Shown here piece after piece: positions 24,349 to 36,947 of a stretch of 64,000 nucleotides of DNA. Position 1 is the stretch's first letter. Each line of letters starts with the position of its first letter. The stretch covers positions 48,494,638-48,558,637 of the forward strand of contig OY997589.1 in NCBI GenBank assembly GCA_963921825.1, in the 5' to 3' direction. Under the pieces are notes generated by a model, which did not search any database, was not told the DNA's origin, and saw only the letters and a program-made list of their open reading frames with translations. Source of the DNA: Erodium maritimum (Eukaryota > Streptophyta > Magnoliopsida > Geraniales > Geraniaceae). The translations under genes were made by a program, and so were the position numbers.

Positions 24349-26190
24349 CCTTTTTTTTTCTTTTTCTTTGTGTGTTTCACGGCCTCTCAGTTACAAACAC
24401 GTCTCATATAGTTAGATTGATAAAAACGGTCTCACAACGAGGGAAAATTATCAAAAAGACATCTTCCTATGTTTATGTTTGCACCATAACTTTCCCTTTT
24501 TTTCTTCTTCTTTTTATATGTATTAATTTAAATCAAAATTCTTGAAAATACAATCTTACCCTGACTCTCTTAATTCTCTTTCCCTCCATCTTCTTCTATA
24601 CCCTTCGACTCTTCACTTCACAAACAAACTTTCTGACCTCCATCAAGACTTTCATCGATCAACGACAAAAGTCTCGAAAGTCGATCGATCGACGGATTAA
24701 TAACGAGTTGTGTACACCGGTCTTGATCGACTCCTTGACAATTACTTTGAATGAGGGTCATTGCAATCGTCGTCGATGAACGAAACAATACCATCGATCG
24801 ACGGATAATTGCTTTGAGCAATCGTCGATGCAATTTGCATTGTGTTGTGCATTGACCTTGCAGCTTTATGTTGTTCAATTATTTATTTGTTGTACCAAGC
24901 AATTTACAATAATGGCAAGAGACAAAGTCAAGACTACTCAAAGGCCAAAAGAAAAAGAGGCAGACACTCCATCATCAACTGCATTAGATGGTGCAATTGT
25001 AACAATGCCACCAACAAAAGTTTTAGTTTCATCAGTGTCACTACAAGAAGTTGGAGTTGATGAAACACAACTACAAGAGGCTGCAGTTTCATTAGTGCCA
25101 CTACTAGAAGGTACAGTTGCTGAAAGACAAATAGAAAAAGCAGTTAATGAAAGACAGTTACTAAAAGTTGTTGAAAAAGAGGGTAGTTCTTCCATTCCAA
25201 TTCCAAGTGCTACTAGTATAAAAGAACATGAAGCTAAACGGTTTCCTCAATTAACAACCATACTAATTGAAGAAGAGCAATTCGATAGTAGGGTTACTAT
25301 GAAGTGCAACTACAAATTGTTGAAACAACTACAAATAGATTTGAAGGATGATAAGACATCATTAAAAGCTATCAAAAATTGTCAATCAAGTGAGTTGTTG
25401 AATTTACTGAGCAAATTTGGCCACTCAAACAACATAATATGGGACCTTCTGGTCATAAGCTCAAACATTCCATGATCTTCAGAGATGTGGTTTGTCATAA
25501 AAATGACACCAATTAGATTGTCAATGATGGAATATGCATTGATCATTAGGTCGAACTGCTCAGCACCGGACGAGGAAGATGAAGAATTGATAAAGCAATT
25601 CAATTCAACAACTTCTAGCCAAAAGGTCAAGCAACGTGTTACTAAAAACATTCGATAGAAGAACCGGAGGAACGAAGCGAATGAAGAGATGTGCAAAATG
25701 GCGAACCTCTTATTCGTCACATCAGTACTGATCTCGAATAACAAGAAGGAAAAAATGATCGATCATAAATGGACGGAGTTAGTGGAAGACTTTGAGATGT
25801 TCAAGGAGTACCCTTGAGGGTGTGTCTCGTTTCAACATCTGAAGACACAACTTCATCTAGATTCGAAAAAGAAACGAAGTGACATGCAGCAAGCTAGAGC
25901 GAAGTGGACACATACACAATTATCAGTTATATCCATGCTCTAAATATAAGTAAAATAATAAATATCATTATGATTAGCATTGTAATATTTAATTTATGCA
26001 ATATCTCAACATTTATTTTATCTGTGTGTAGGTATTGACATTCGAGTGTATGCTAGATCTAGCAAAAATATTTGAAACTGAGAATAAAAAGTATACGGAA
26101 AATGAACCAAGAATTTGCAAGTGGATCATGTTATGGTGTAAGGCACCCAAGTTTCAGATGCACTTATTGCTTGCATGGTTATACAATTTA

Positions 26191-27627
26191 GGGAAAATTT
26201 CATTTTACCACCCTGGCAAACATTTAATTTCAGTTTGATATCCTAGCATAAACTTTTATCAGTTTCATACCCTAACCAAACTTTTAATTTCACTTTCATA
26301 CCCAGTCAGGTAAAATGTCCAAAATACCCCTAACTATTACTCAAATTTTCAAACTCATGCCATTGGTTCAGAATTTGAAAATAAGTGAAATGAAAATAAT
26401 ACCCTTCATTGTTAGGGTGTTCAAATAAAATTTTCACTACTTTTAAAATAAAATCAGTTTTTTTATAAATTCAATATTTATTTAAGAAATTTATTTTTAT
26501 TTTTAAAAATTCAGATTTTAATTTAAAAAATACATAAAAAATCAGATTTTATTTTTAAAAATACATAAAATTCAGTTTAAAAAATATATATATATAAAAA
26601 TCAGTTTTTTTATTTAATTAATATTTAATTACATTTGTTTTTTATTTTCATTTTTTCAATTTTTATTTTTCTACACACATTCTCTCTCCCCCTCCTCATC
26701 TTCCTATCTCTCTACCCAGATCCATTTGATGGCATGAAGTTGGAAAAAGGCACATTGATCTTTCTAACTCAATTAGTGATTTTTTGAGAGAAAGAACCTT
26801 GCCATAGCTGTTTAGGGGGATGGAGGTGTTGGGTCAGATGAGGAAGTCGAAGCCCTTGCCAGAGTCCCAACCAGCTTTCCGGTAGATGTTGATGACAAAT
26901 ACGGAGTTGAAGGAGGCCGCGACGGCGTCGTTCCAGAGAGTGAAGGGCTGGCGGTAGAAGATCTGGCCGGACTTGTTGTTTTTGTTGAAGGCGTCGTTGG
27001 TGGAGTCGGGAGTTAGTTGGAGGGCTCCGCCATCGATGGAGGAGGTGTCGTGCAATTTGTTGCTTGCTAAATTTTGTTATTGAATTTCATTTTTGCTAAT
27101 ACCCATGCTCTGAAATAGATCTAGGTAGTGAGATAGGAAGATGAGGAGGAGAGAGAGAGAAGATAAGGAGGAGAGAGAATGTGTATGAAAATGAAAAAAT
27201 GAAAATAAAAAACAAATATAATTAAATAAAAAATTGATTTTTATATACTTTTTTAAAAAACTTAGTTTTATGTATTTTTAAAAATAAAATCTGATTTTTA
27301 TGTATTTTTTAAAATAAAATCTGATTTTTTTAAATAAAAATAATTTTTATAAATAAAAACTGATTTTATTTTTAAAATAGTGAAATTTTCATTTTAATAC
27401 CCTAATAGTGGAGGGTATTATTGTCATTTCACTTATTTTCAAATTTTTAGTTCAATGGCATGAGTTTGAAAATTTGAGTAATAGTTATGGGTATTTTGGA
27501 CATTTTACCCGGCTGGGTATGAAAGTGAAATTAAAATTTTGGTTAGGGTATGAAACTGATAAAAATTTATGCTAGGGTATCAAACTGAAATTAAATGTTT
27601 TCCAGGGTGGTAAAATGAAATTTTCCC
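26191..27627. mobile_element. Pack-MULE with a captured lectin-domain fragment
   Basis: A 1437-bp element with TIRs of several hundred bp: gggaaaatttcattttacca at the left and the inverse at the right, with inverted homology extending inward to the AT-rich arrays. It is flanked by a perfect 9-bp target-site duplication, tacaattta, at 26182-26190 and 27628-27636. The arms carry AT-rich arrays of aaaatctgatttttt-like motifs at 26430-26600 and 27190-27370. The unique core (about 26700-27110) is GC-richer and holds a gene fragment. No transposase is present. Confidence 0.9.
26834..27055 (-). pseudogene. Captured legume-lectin-type (L-type lectin) fragment
   Basis: A 73-codon open frame on the minus strand reads SSIDGGALQLTPDS, then SGQIFYRQPFTLW, then SFNSVFVINIYR and GWDSGKGFDFL. 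This matches the beta-strand order of the N-terminal part of the legume lectin domain found in lectin-receptor-like kinases and seed lectins (G.L.LT, GrifY..P..LW, SF.T.F.F.I, GdGFAF). Only the first third of the domain is present, with no signal peptide or kinase. It lies in the core of a Pack-MULE, so it is a transduplicated fragment. The frame is open, which hints at recent capture or chance. Confidence 0.75.
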
Positions 27628-28899
27628 TACAATTTATGTATATTGAAAAAATATATTATATATCGTGTATATATTTATTTCATTTTTATGTATCTCGTGA
27701 ATTTTTGTTTTATTTTATTGTTTTATCTGTGTAGGAGATAAAAAGTATCATTCTCATTTAATCAGAAAATGAACTTCCTTATATTTGCAGTCTTAGATCT
27801 CTATTTAAAGCTCATCATAATGCCATGATAGAGAAAATAGTTGAAATCGTAGAACGTGGAGGCTCTATTCCATGGTGTGATGAGGAAGTGGGTGGAGAAG
27901 AAAGGGAACAAGCACAAGAGGAAAGGGAAGAAAGATTGGTTGGAGAAAAAATGGATCATGACATGGGTCAAGTCCAATCAAGCCGAGAATGTAAAGTTGA
28001 AGTTGAGAGGCCACGTTGGCAGTCCGAACAACCCATACGAGCTAATGAGGATGAAGCACCGACGACTCATTCAGTTGTTGGGATACATCTTGACATCCGA
28101 GTTGTACGGGCTGAAATAGTACGGACTGAAGTTCGAGTTGTACATGTTGATACCACAGCAATCCAGGTTAAAATCGAAGTAACACATGGAAATATACAAT
28201 CGATTGAGGAGGACATCGAAGTCATACGTAAAGAAAGAGGAGATCAACTTTTTGAGATCCTTATCTTATTTCGCGACCAGAGTGCGTCCCGTGAAGATGC
28301 CCCCGTACCATCCGAAAATGAGCCTCGTCGATCAGCTAGCGCCTCACCCCGTACATGTACTCGAGGAGGATGATAATGAAGAGCACAAACCAATAAGCAA
28401 GCAGGGGATAACTTTTCTATAACTATTCAAAGTTCTCATCTAGAAGGAGCTCGATCCACTTAACCAGAAGGACCTCAACCCACTCAATCGGCTCCTACAA
28501 CTTCAAGAAAGAGGAAGAGGGACACGGAGAACCTTGTGCAGGCGGTTACCAAATAGGATCCTCTATAGCGGTTACCAAGCGGAATGATTCGGTACGCCAA
28601 AAAGATAAGTAGCCCCTATCCATTCTCCACAACATATGGAATGCGTACAACCTATAATTTTTTGGAATTCCATAAAGAAGAAGTATGGGTGAATAGCGAC
28701 ATAAGTTTTAATTCTTTTTCTTATACAAGGTTTCATATGGAGCATTGTGCACGTAGGTATTGTTTTAATTGTTTTTAATTTATGCAACATGTGGAGGATG
28801 GTCTCTGTGGCATACAGAGGAGACAACGATACTTTTACTAAATTTTCGTACAAGACGTTGCTGTGTTGGATGAAGCATTCCACCAATTGGTTGTCGCTA

Positions 28900-29790
28900 A
28901 GTACAACAAAGGAAAGGAAGGTGTGAACTCACCCTTAAGGTTCGATTCCCGCTTTTTTGTTGCATGCACTCTCCATTTACAATTAGCACCAAAATATTTT
29001 TCAATATATAACACCTTTGAAGATTTGCCTCACTTTATCTGAAACTTAGCCTTCATTGTAATCTCTTTCAGATACTTTATCATTGTTTTCTAGCTCGAAA
29101 ACTCTTTACCAATTACTAAATTTGACTCATCTCTGAAACCGGTCTCGGTTTGTTCTACATCCATCATATCTAATAGAAACTACTGGTTTATGGAAACATA
29201 CTCCACCATTTGACTGTCCTCTTCGATATCATCCAAACTTACCAGTGGTAGCGTAGGAGATGATGTTGCTGCTTCCGATTGATATGCTATATGTTCACGT
29301 GAAAGAACGACATGTGTCCACTCTATACCACTACATATATCAAGGTTAAAATAATTATCATGTCCAACATTATCATGTTCAGCATAATCAACTTCAAGAG
29401 GTTCAACTACAACAGGTTCAACAACCAGCTGTTCATCTTCTGTACCACTGATATCTTTATTGATCAGCTCTACACATAATATGTTTTAGAACCGAGGTTC
29501 CCATTTTCCAACATTAAAGCCTGAACATCTCCATCATCTACAATCTCATTTGGCGGCATAACTATTATAAAATTGGGAACACAAGGTATGTAACTCAGTT
29601 TCAATGTTGTATCCTTTTCCGTCACTCCGATCTTACAATACAGTTTATCATTCAATATGTCCAATGTTGCATTGACATAATCTTCAACAATAACACTAAC
29701 AAGTTTATTGTTTGTTGATATCCAATTATATTTTCCATCATTTAACTTATATTTTCCACCGCAAGGATTATCACTTCTCCCATTCATGTA
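28900..29790 (-). pseudogene. MuDR-type MULE transposase, N-terminal fragment
   Basis: An open frame at 29787-29470 starts MNGRSDNPCGGKYK. Read further down with stops, it reaches segments near 29100-28950 reading IGKEFSS, TMIKYLKEI, and FGANCKWRVHATKK in shifting frames. That order, an acidic N-terminus then a region rich in K/F with a C.W..HA motif, is typical of the MuDR DNA-binding region (DBD_Tnp_Mut). The catalytic DDE part is absent. It is pseudogenised. Confidence 0.5.
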
Positions 29791-30750
29791 ACAATTACAG
29801 CCGGATAAACTTATGTAATTAACAATATAGCGGATTACTAAACAAACAAGTTCATGTAGGAATATGAAAAATCTCGATTGACGAAGTTCCTTGGTTCAAA
29901 ACCATCGACTGACGAAGTTTGTATGTGTAATTCGTTTATCGATAAAGGTCAACTTCCGATCGGTGACATGGGGACCATGGACTTAGATGTCAACCGTCGA
30001 TCGACGGGTTTGGGCTTCCGATTGAAGACATGGGACTATGGACTTAGATGTCAACCGCCGATCGACGGGTTTGAGCTGTTGATCAAAGAAGTTTTTCAAA
30101 AGGGGAGGCTCATTGTGAATCTTGATCAACCACAACATGTCGTCGATCGAAGACTAATCTTCATGCTACAATCCTTGGGAGATCAACCACACCAGTCTAA
30201 ATCGAGACTGGTGTCTACAATACGAAAAGCGCCAAAAATTACAAAAATATGCATCTATGATTCCCTTAAACCACATCATTCCAATCCTTTGTCAAATTCA
30301 CTAAGTTTATACACATTATGTGACAATATATCGTTTTCCACATCAACAATTCGAAAATCAAATCAAACGTAGAATTCAAAATCACAAATTGAAACTTGCT
30401 TACTTGGGCTTTACTTTAATGATCAACACGAAGACGATAAGAGCAGCTTGAAGATGAAAATAGCACGGTCGGAGAAAGGGGCAGTGGAAGGCGCATGGGG
30501 CTGTGATGGTTGGCGGTAAGTGGCGGTGTAAATCTCGTTTCCGAGCTTTTTTTCGATTTGTTAGGTTTAGACCAAACATATGGGGTGTAGTTGAAAAATG
30601 GGGTACTTTTCTAAAATGTAAAGGTAAAAATATGTATATGAAATATTCATTAAACATGGAGGTCGTTTGTCAAAATAATTTAAGGAGGAGGCCTTTTGTA
30701 AAAATAAAACATCAAATAAGGCAATTTTCAAAATTTACCCCTGGCAACTA

Positions 30751-31828
30751 TGTTAATTTAGATTTTTATTTCTAGCGAAAGAGACCATTCTTATTAAACT
30801 TTAATCATAATTAGGGAAAGAAGTGACTTTAAGAGACTGCAAAAATCTGTCTAGAGTTTTTAGGGTTTTGCCCTCCATCTCCTCCTTTCAACGCCACCAT
30901 TATCGCACTTCGCCACCCTGGCCTCGTCTTCTATTGTCGATGTCTTCCTCTCCACCTCCTCGATATCTGAATCCCGAGTTTCTCCTCATTTAAAACTAAG
31001 GTTAATGGTCAAAACCTACTATAAAATATTGTCCATGACTAAAAGAAGATCTTATTTTTTGTCCACGCTTTTAAGATGCATAAATTATTGCCCACCTTTA
31101 TTTTGTGTGAAAGAGCGAATTACGTTTTTTTTTATCATTTTTGATAACACTCATTATTTTGCAGTAGATTTGTGGACAATTCATAATGCATTTAATCTTT
31201 TTTTAGCGGGTAACGAGAGTAATCGATTAATAAAAGGAAATCTCCAGAGGTACAACCCCAAAATGGGTCACCTAGGAGAGACAACTAACAATTGAAATAA
31301 CTACAAGGAAACAAAATAAAAATCCACACATCGTGGGACAACTAATACTCTTTCAGCGAAGTGTTTCAAAGGGTGTTGATAGGAGAATATTGCGATAACG
31401 GCCGAGGCAACCGGTACAACGGATGAAGACTATGGAGTAGGGCCGAGTGAACCCTATGATCCGAAAAGGCACAAATCGACTTTGGACTGTACTCTAGTAG
31501 AAAATTGAAGCCCAAGAGTGAAGATCTAGGCAGCCTTGTAACTAGGGACTAAAATGGCTCAATTGGACTATGCATCCTCTCGAGGAGCCAGCTGACGTCG
31601 TCCCCCCCTCTGATGATAATGAGGGCCTTTAGAAACGTAAAATTACTGGTTCCCGATCTGATTGAAGAATATCGTGTCGATACTTGATAGAACCGATTTA
31701 ATAGTTTGTGGGCAATTTATAATGCATTTATTAGTTGTAGAAAATTCATAATACATTCAATAATTTACGGACAATTATATTTTTCTAGCAAACGACGATA
31801 GACAATATTTTATACACCTTGAAACATG
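30751..31828. other. Intergenic DNA left of the LINE nest
   Basis: No gene is recognised. 30860-30990 is a C/T-rich patch. 31015-31240 and 31690-31830 contain inverted, repeated motifs (tattgtcca, gtggacaattcataatgcat) suggesting an old foldback element. The block at 31560-31600 (cctctcgaggagccagctga) is GC-richer but has no sustained frame. Confidence 0.4.
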
Positions 31829-31842
31829 TACAAAAGAATAAG
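31829..31842. repeat. LINE target-site duplication, left copy
   Basis: tacaaaagaataag, identical to 63173-63186. It is followed directly by a T run (31843-31851) that is the complement of the LINE poly(A) tail. Confidence 0.88.
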
Positions 31843-31929
31843 TTTTTTTTTAATAAATGTTGCGGATTTTCATTATAAACCATGGTTCACGGTACACTAG
31901 AGTACATTAGGTACATGACCTAACCACTG

Positions 31930-33876
31930 AAGAATAGGCATAGAACGGGCATCCCTGGCAAGCTAGTGGGATACCTTGTTCGCAGTTATTTTTACAAATT
32001 GGAGGGTAGTCCGTCTTTGTTGAGAAATAAGCTCCCAAATATCCTTGATGAATGTCCCAATGGGTTAAACTGGCGGGTCGCCTTTAGCTATTAGATTAAG
32101 AAGAATATGGGAGTCCGAGCAGATAATGATATTAGGCCCCAAGGTTGGGACATTTTTCAGGGCTGTCGCCAGAGCACAAGCTTCGACCATTAGTGGCTCC
32201 CAGATCCCCGGAAGAATCCCATTTGCGACCATTTTGACTGATCCGGTATGGTCCCTAGCAGTAAGACCCCAAGCCGATTGTTGTGTATCCTGAAAGACAG
32301 CCCCATCTACATTGATAACAATGGTACCAGAGGGCGGACGTGTCCACTTTTCCGACCAGACATGAGGTATATGATTTGTCTTCGGGGAGGTGGCCTTTGC
32401 CCCCTTCCAGGCCTTCAAGTGTGCAACCGCCGATGAAATAACCCTCAAAGATGGTGGGGGCGTCCCTCTCCACTTGACCTCATTTCGCGCTTTCCAGATT
32501 TCCCATAGAATGGAAAGGATCTCTGCCATCTTCTCCTGGGTTCTCCCGCTCTCAACACTCTCCCACCATTGTACAAATGTCCCACCAAGGCCTGGCGGGA
32601 TAAGATCACCCGTTTGTGCCCAACACGTCTTAGCAAAGCCACACTCGAGAAATAAATGATCAATTGATTCAGAAGCACTCCCACATATATCACAGGTCGC
32701 CGAGATTGGGACAAACTTGCAGGTGAGATTGGTAGATACTTGCAGAGTGTCCGTCAGGCTTCTCCACAGAAAGATCAATGAGCGAGGAGGAGCCGGAATA
32801 GACCACATCGCCGACCAAGTTACCAATGTCGTCTGTTGCCGTGCAGCCTGCCTCGCCACAACCAAGACCCTATACCTGGACTTTGTAGTGTACATCCCAT
32901 GGCGGTCATCCGCCCAGTACCAAGTGTCCTTAGGCTGGAGCGCCGAGAGGGGTACCTGAAGGATGTTATTCAGTTCCTCAATGGAAAATACTTGCCTCAA
33001 GTCGGCCTCATCCCAACATAGCTGCCCTGGTTGCATAAGCCCCGCCACCCGAGCCCCCACCAATGTCGGATCCGAAGATGTTACTTCCAGGTTCGGCCTA
33101 AACAACCATGGGGTGGCCAATACAAGAGTATCTCTGCCATCCCCAATCGTTATCCGAAGGCCGTTCCTAAGTAATTCCTTGGTTGATAGAATGCTCTCCC
33201 AGGTGAGACTCGGCGCCGAACCAACTCCTGCCTCAAGAAATGTAACCTTCAGGAAATAGCTGGCCTTAAGCACTCGGGCCATCAGGGAATTAGGGAGATA
33301 GATAAGACTTCAGGCTTGCTTTCCCAGGAGTGCCTTATTAACGTCGCGGAGATGACTGAATGCCATACCTTAGCCTCCTTTGGCATACACAACTTATCCC
33401 AGTCCTGCCAAATAATCGGGTGCGCCGTCTTCCCACCCCACCAAAACCGAGCCAACGCCACATGTATCCGAGCAATAATCCTGGCAGGTATGGTAAAGAC
33501 AAACATGGCATAAATGTGGAGAGAGGTCAAAACCGACCGAATCATTACCTCCCGACCTGTCGGCGAGAGAAGTTTCCCGTCCCATGACTAGATCCGCTTA
33601 ACAACCCTATCGCCCAGGTATGCCACGGAAACATTCCTATTTCTCCCGACCATGTTCGGAACGCCCAGGTTCATCGACGCCGCTGCAGTTTCAGCTATAT
33701 GAATAACATGGCAGCAGTGTTGTTTGAAGGCCGGTAATGTGTTCTTACTAAACATAATCGATGACTTTTCCAGATTCAGAACCTGCCCCGAAAGAGTCCC
33801 AAACATACCGAGGATATCCGTAATTGTCTGAGCGTCCTCTAGTGTTGGCCGGAAAAAGATATAACAGTGGTCTGCG
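31930..33876 (-). pseudogene. LINE ORF2 3' part: RT tail, zf-RVT, RNase H
   Basis: From 33876 downward the frame starts in the RT active-site region, FFAD then HCYIFF; a His replaces the second Asp of the FADD box. It continues through LSGQVLNLEKSS (33588-33806) and a long open frame 33282-32065. That frame holds the zf-RVT pattern (WSAMWSIPAPP, then CDICGSASESIDHLFLEC) and an RNase H domain with catalytic-type residues in VDGAVF, VEACAL and CSDSH. A stop at 32065 cuts the last part of RNase H, whose C-terminal sequence (about 32040-31930) is still recognisable. Frameshifts separate the open frames. Confidence 0.88.
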
Positions 33877-35463
33877 TGTTAGTCTTAGTGCCCGTAGTTC
33901 AATCCTAAATGTATAAATGTATATATCATCGTTAGCAATAAAATTAAAGCACCTTTATATTACTTATGTGTTGGAGTAATATATCGATGTGTGCTCTGAT
34001 CTATGCCCACAATGCGAATAGAACCATAGATCGAGAGAGATCACACTCGATGGGTCCCTAGTCAACAAAGCTTCACTAGAAACGACTAGTTTGAAAGACG
34101 GCTCTTTATGGCTTACGTTCTGTTATTCATTGGAATGGAATTCCGGAGTCTGATCATATATATCATGTGGGACATGATATTGGACGACCCACCCTGAATA
34201 TGTGACATAGATTAAGTCATGAACATATTCAGTATCGTAGCTTGTCATGTATCCTTAGACCAAGGAGTCTTTGTGATCGCTATGTAGTCAACAACTGAGT
34301 TTGACCTGAGCCTAACGTTGTCCGTAACAGGGCTTCCATAACGGCCAGGATTGGCTTGGGGACGGGCTACATGAGTGACACGAAATACGGCTAAGGGATT
34401 TATCCTTCATATTGAGGTATGGGAAAGATATCGGTTCTCGGCCGCTTGATCGAGAGTGACTGAAAGAATAGCATGACCATGCACATGATACTGGGTATCA
34501 TATATTCAGTCATCTCACATATCAAGGAACAGTGATTGAGAATAATAAGGATGACGGCTCTGTGCCTTATCTCAATCAGGATATCGGAGATAAAAGGATA
34601 ATGACAGGGACGACGGAAAGGTTAGAATCGACAGGGTCGATTTGTTATGCAGTGTCAGGCAATACTAAAGTCTCGTTAGTTGCCACTTATATAAGATCAA
34701 GTAAAATGGGATTTTACGTTGATCTATTGACATGCATAAACCTAAGGGTCACACCGGAGGATGAAACTCATTGACACATTTATGGAGAATGGACAAAAGG
34801 GAGTTGTCTCGGGACATGACCAAAACTGGGTTTTGGGTCATGTGCTCGTAAGTGAATAGGACTTTACGGATCAAGACAAGGCTTGGAGTCTTGTGATTGA
34901 TCGCGTTGGATAATGTTGGACATTTCCGGTATGGAAGGCTTGGAGGCGATGAGCGAATCACGGATCTCATTGGAAATGGTCGCGGGCCATGTTCCAAGAG
35001 GCCCATGAAAGGCCCATGCAACCAAGGCTCATGGAACTAATTAATCAAGTCTTGATTAATTAGTACTAAGTAAGGAAGACAAAGATTAAGGTTTTGGTTA
35101 TTCACCACCTAACCCAATCTTGTCTAGCCATACTTTGTCCTATTTACACCTTATTTGTCACCATGCTTGTCCCATGACTTTAGTTGGACAAGTATGGGGT
35201 TTGTTATGTTTAAGTCATCTTTTTTCAACATAACAAACACAAGACAAGAATAGAAAACACAACTTCTCTCCCTCTCTCCCTACAATTTCGGGTTTAGCAA
35301 GCTCCCACCTCCATTTGTGTGTTCTTGAGTCCTCAAAGAGAAGAACTACGTGGCATTGATTCCCATGTGGATACGTAGACGTCTTGGAGACTCAAGCCAA
35401 TCATTCGTTAACCGGTGTTCTTGTTTTGTTGCTTCATCTCCAACCCTACCTCGAGACCCAACA
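33877..35463 (+). mobile_element. Solo LTR of the same family as the younger copia element
   Basis: Starts tgttagtcttagtgcccgta, ends tcgagacccaaca, and is flanked by a perfect 5-bp duplication ctgcg (33872-33876, 35464-35468). It is the reverse-complement match of the LTRs at 47252-48939 and 54025-55712, but 1587 rather than 1688 bp. It has no internal region, so it is a product of LTR-LTR recombination. It interrupts the LINE right at its FADD box. Short open frames inside it are not genes. Confidence 0.93.
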
Positions 35464-35625
35464 CTGCGAAGAACATACGCGACCAAGATGATGGGCCAGG
35501 GACAGAAGGACTGGCCAGTGGTCCGATGTCGTCACTCTAATATTTCGAAGGAAGAGAAGAAAAAAGAGCATTCAATACTAATGCTCTATCCAACCGAGAT
35601 TGTATCCGCGCGTCATGCCTGCGGC
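35464..35625 (-). pseudogene. LINE endonuclease C-terminal piece
   Basis: The minus-strand reading continues the endonuclease started at 57900-58301, with residues such as RLDRAL spanning the hAT insertion site and SDHWPVLL-like sequence. It ends beside the solo LTR. It also contains the internal deletion junction that joins the endonuclease to the end of the reverse transcriptase. Confidence 0.7.
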
Positions 35626-36106
35626 TAGGGGTGGGCATCAACCGTGGCCCGACAATATTTTCATTATCCGTAACCCAAACCGGGAGGACCAGTTACTTGA
35701 AATCCATAACCGTCACCACACCGAGTTCCAACGGGAAACCTAAAAACCGACCGTCACGGAGTCGACCGATTACGTTTTTTAACCGACACATTGGGATTTC
35801 TTTTGGGCCCTTAATTAAAGCCCAAAATAGAAAAAAAAACATCAATTTCTAAAAGAACTAGAACAATAAAATCAATTTACAACAAAAATACAATCAGTTA
35901 TTACTAGTAATTGACTATTAACCTATTACATCAAGAAAAAACATTTTTAAAAAAGTCTTTAATGGTGTCTAAAAACAAAAATCTTCAAGTTAAATGCATG
36001 CCACAAATAATAAATAAAGATTAAAATGTATGTTTATTTAAGTACAGCGATTTAAATCCAAGTTCATTACAATCATATAAACTTTGAACTTTAAAATTGA
36101 ATGAAT

Positions 36107-36374
36107 TGTTATGAATATTTGTTGGATGACCACACTGAATATTCTAGATAGGAGTTACAAGACTTTTGTGGGAGTTACAAGACTTTTGTATTTTGAATTC
36201 TATTATTTATGTAGTTCATTAAGGTTATGTCTCTATGATTATGAGCCTATAAATAGAGATCATTATAAAGGATGAAGTGATCAATAATATGTTGTTTTCT
36301 ACTTTCTCCATATTCTCTTGTTCTCTCTAGTTTTTGTTCTTTCATTCACAAGTATCGTTCTTACTTTCATAACA
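36107..36374 (+). repeat. 5' LTR of the older copia element
   Basis: 268 bp, TG...CA ends, with a plausible TATA-like tataaatagag at about 36246. It is directly followed by the primer-binding region. Confidence 0.93.
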
Positions 36375-36392
36375 CGTTATCAGCACGAACGC
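36375..36392 (+). promoter_or_regulatory. Primer-binding site region, older copia element
   Basis: cgttatcagcacgaacgc lies directly after the LTR. It is not the usual initiator-Met complement (tggtatcagagc) used by the younger element in this window. I do not assign the priming tRNA. Confidence 0.55.
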
Positions 36393-36947
36393 TCAACTTT
36401 TGTAAGTATTTAAGCTTACTTTATTTCTTTTAAGTTTATTTGTGTTTATGTATATTCGATATGTGTAACCTGAAGTTTACACAAATCATGATACTTTGAA
36501 CACAAAGTTTTATAATCGTCAAGAAACAAGTCTCTTGAACCCGTCGTTCAAGTTGTGTTAAAATTGTGACCCGAAGTTCACATAAAGACCTGAAGTTCTA
36601 AATTGATGATTCCTGCAAGATAAAATCAAAGAAACTATTTTCAAGCTTCATCATACTATTTATAATCGATAATTCTCTTCTCTACATTTCTTCCATTTAT
36701 TATGTTCCTGAAGTAGCATTTCCAAGAATACAAATTCATTTACAACTGCGATAGTATGCTCTGTGATCGTCAATGAAACATTTGATCTTTCGCATCAGAA
36801 ATTTGATGTTTATTATATACTTGTATTTTATTGTTGATATTGAAATTTGAGGTTTGTTGAAACCGAGGCATTTGAACCTGAAGTTCCAAGATGCATATGT
36901 TTATAGTATGAAACTAATACAGTTTATATTCATTTTATAGCTTTACA

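Larger units (their letters stand above)
24912..28900 (+). pseudogene. DUF1985 / Ulp1-like (KIR-type) MULE-associated gene, broken
   Basis: An open frame runs from the ATG at 24912 to 25475 (Lys/Glu- and Ser-rich, with repeated valine-rich segments; no catalytic domain). Downstream, with stops between, a frame at about 25765-25920 reads WTELVEDFEMFKEYP then CVSFQHLKTQL, resembling the EDF..F..YPWG.VSF pattern of DUF1985 proteins that accompany Ulp1-type peptidases in KIR-carrying MULEs. Lys/Glu-rich pieces follow at 27825-28420. The last part (28590-28900) could be the peptidase region but has no recognisable catalytic triad. The gene is interrupted by stops and by the insertion at 26191-27627. 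Confidence 0.45.
24440..30750. mobile_element. Decayed coding Mutator-like element (KIR/MuDR type)
   Basis: The region holds two convergent gene relics of Mutator-like type: a DUF1985/Ulp1-associated gene on the plus strand and a MuDR-type transposase N-terminus on the minus strand. Possible ends are gggaaaattatcaaaaagac near 24442 and its rough complement near 30715-30741 (ttttcaaaatttaccc). Repeated cgatcgacgg blocks lie near both sides (24685-24805, 29995-30150). No target-site duplication was confirmed, so the limits are tentative. A younger Pack-MULE sits inside at 26191-27627. Confidence 0.5.

Noticed and set aside
30503-30775. 90-codon open frame near the MULE end
   Set aside because: No domain, low-complexity composition, and it overlaps the presumed terminal repeat.
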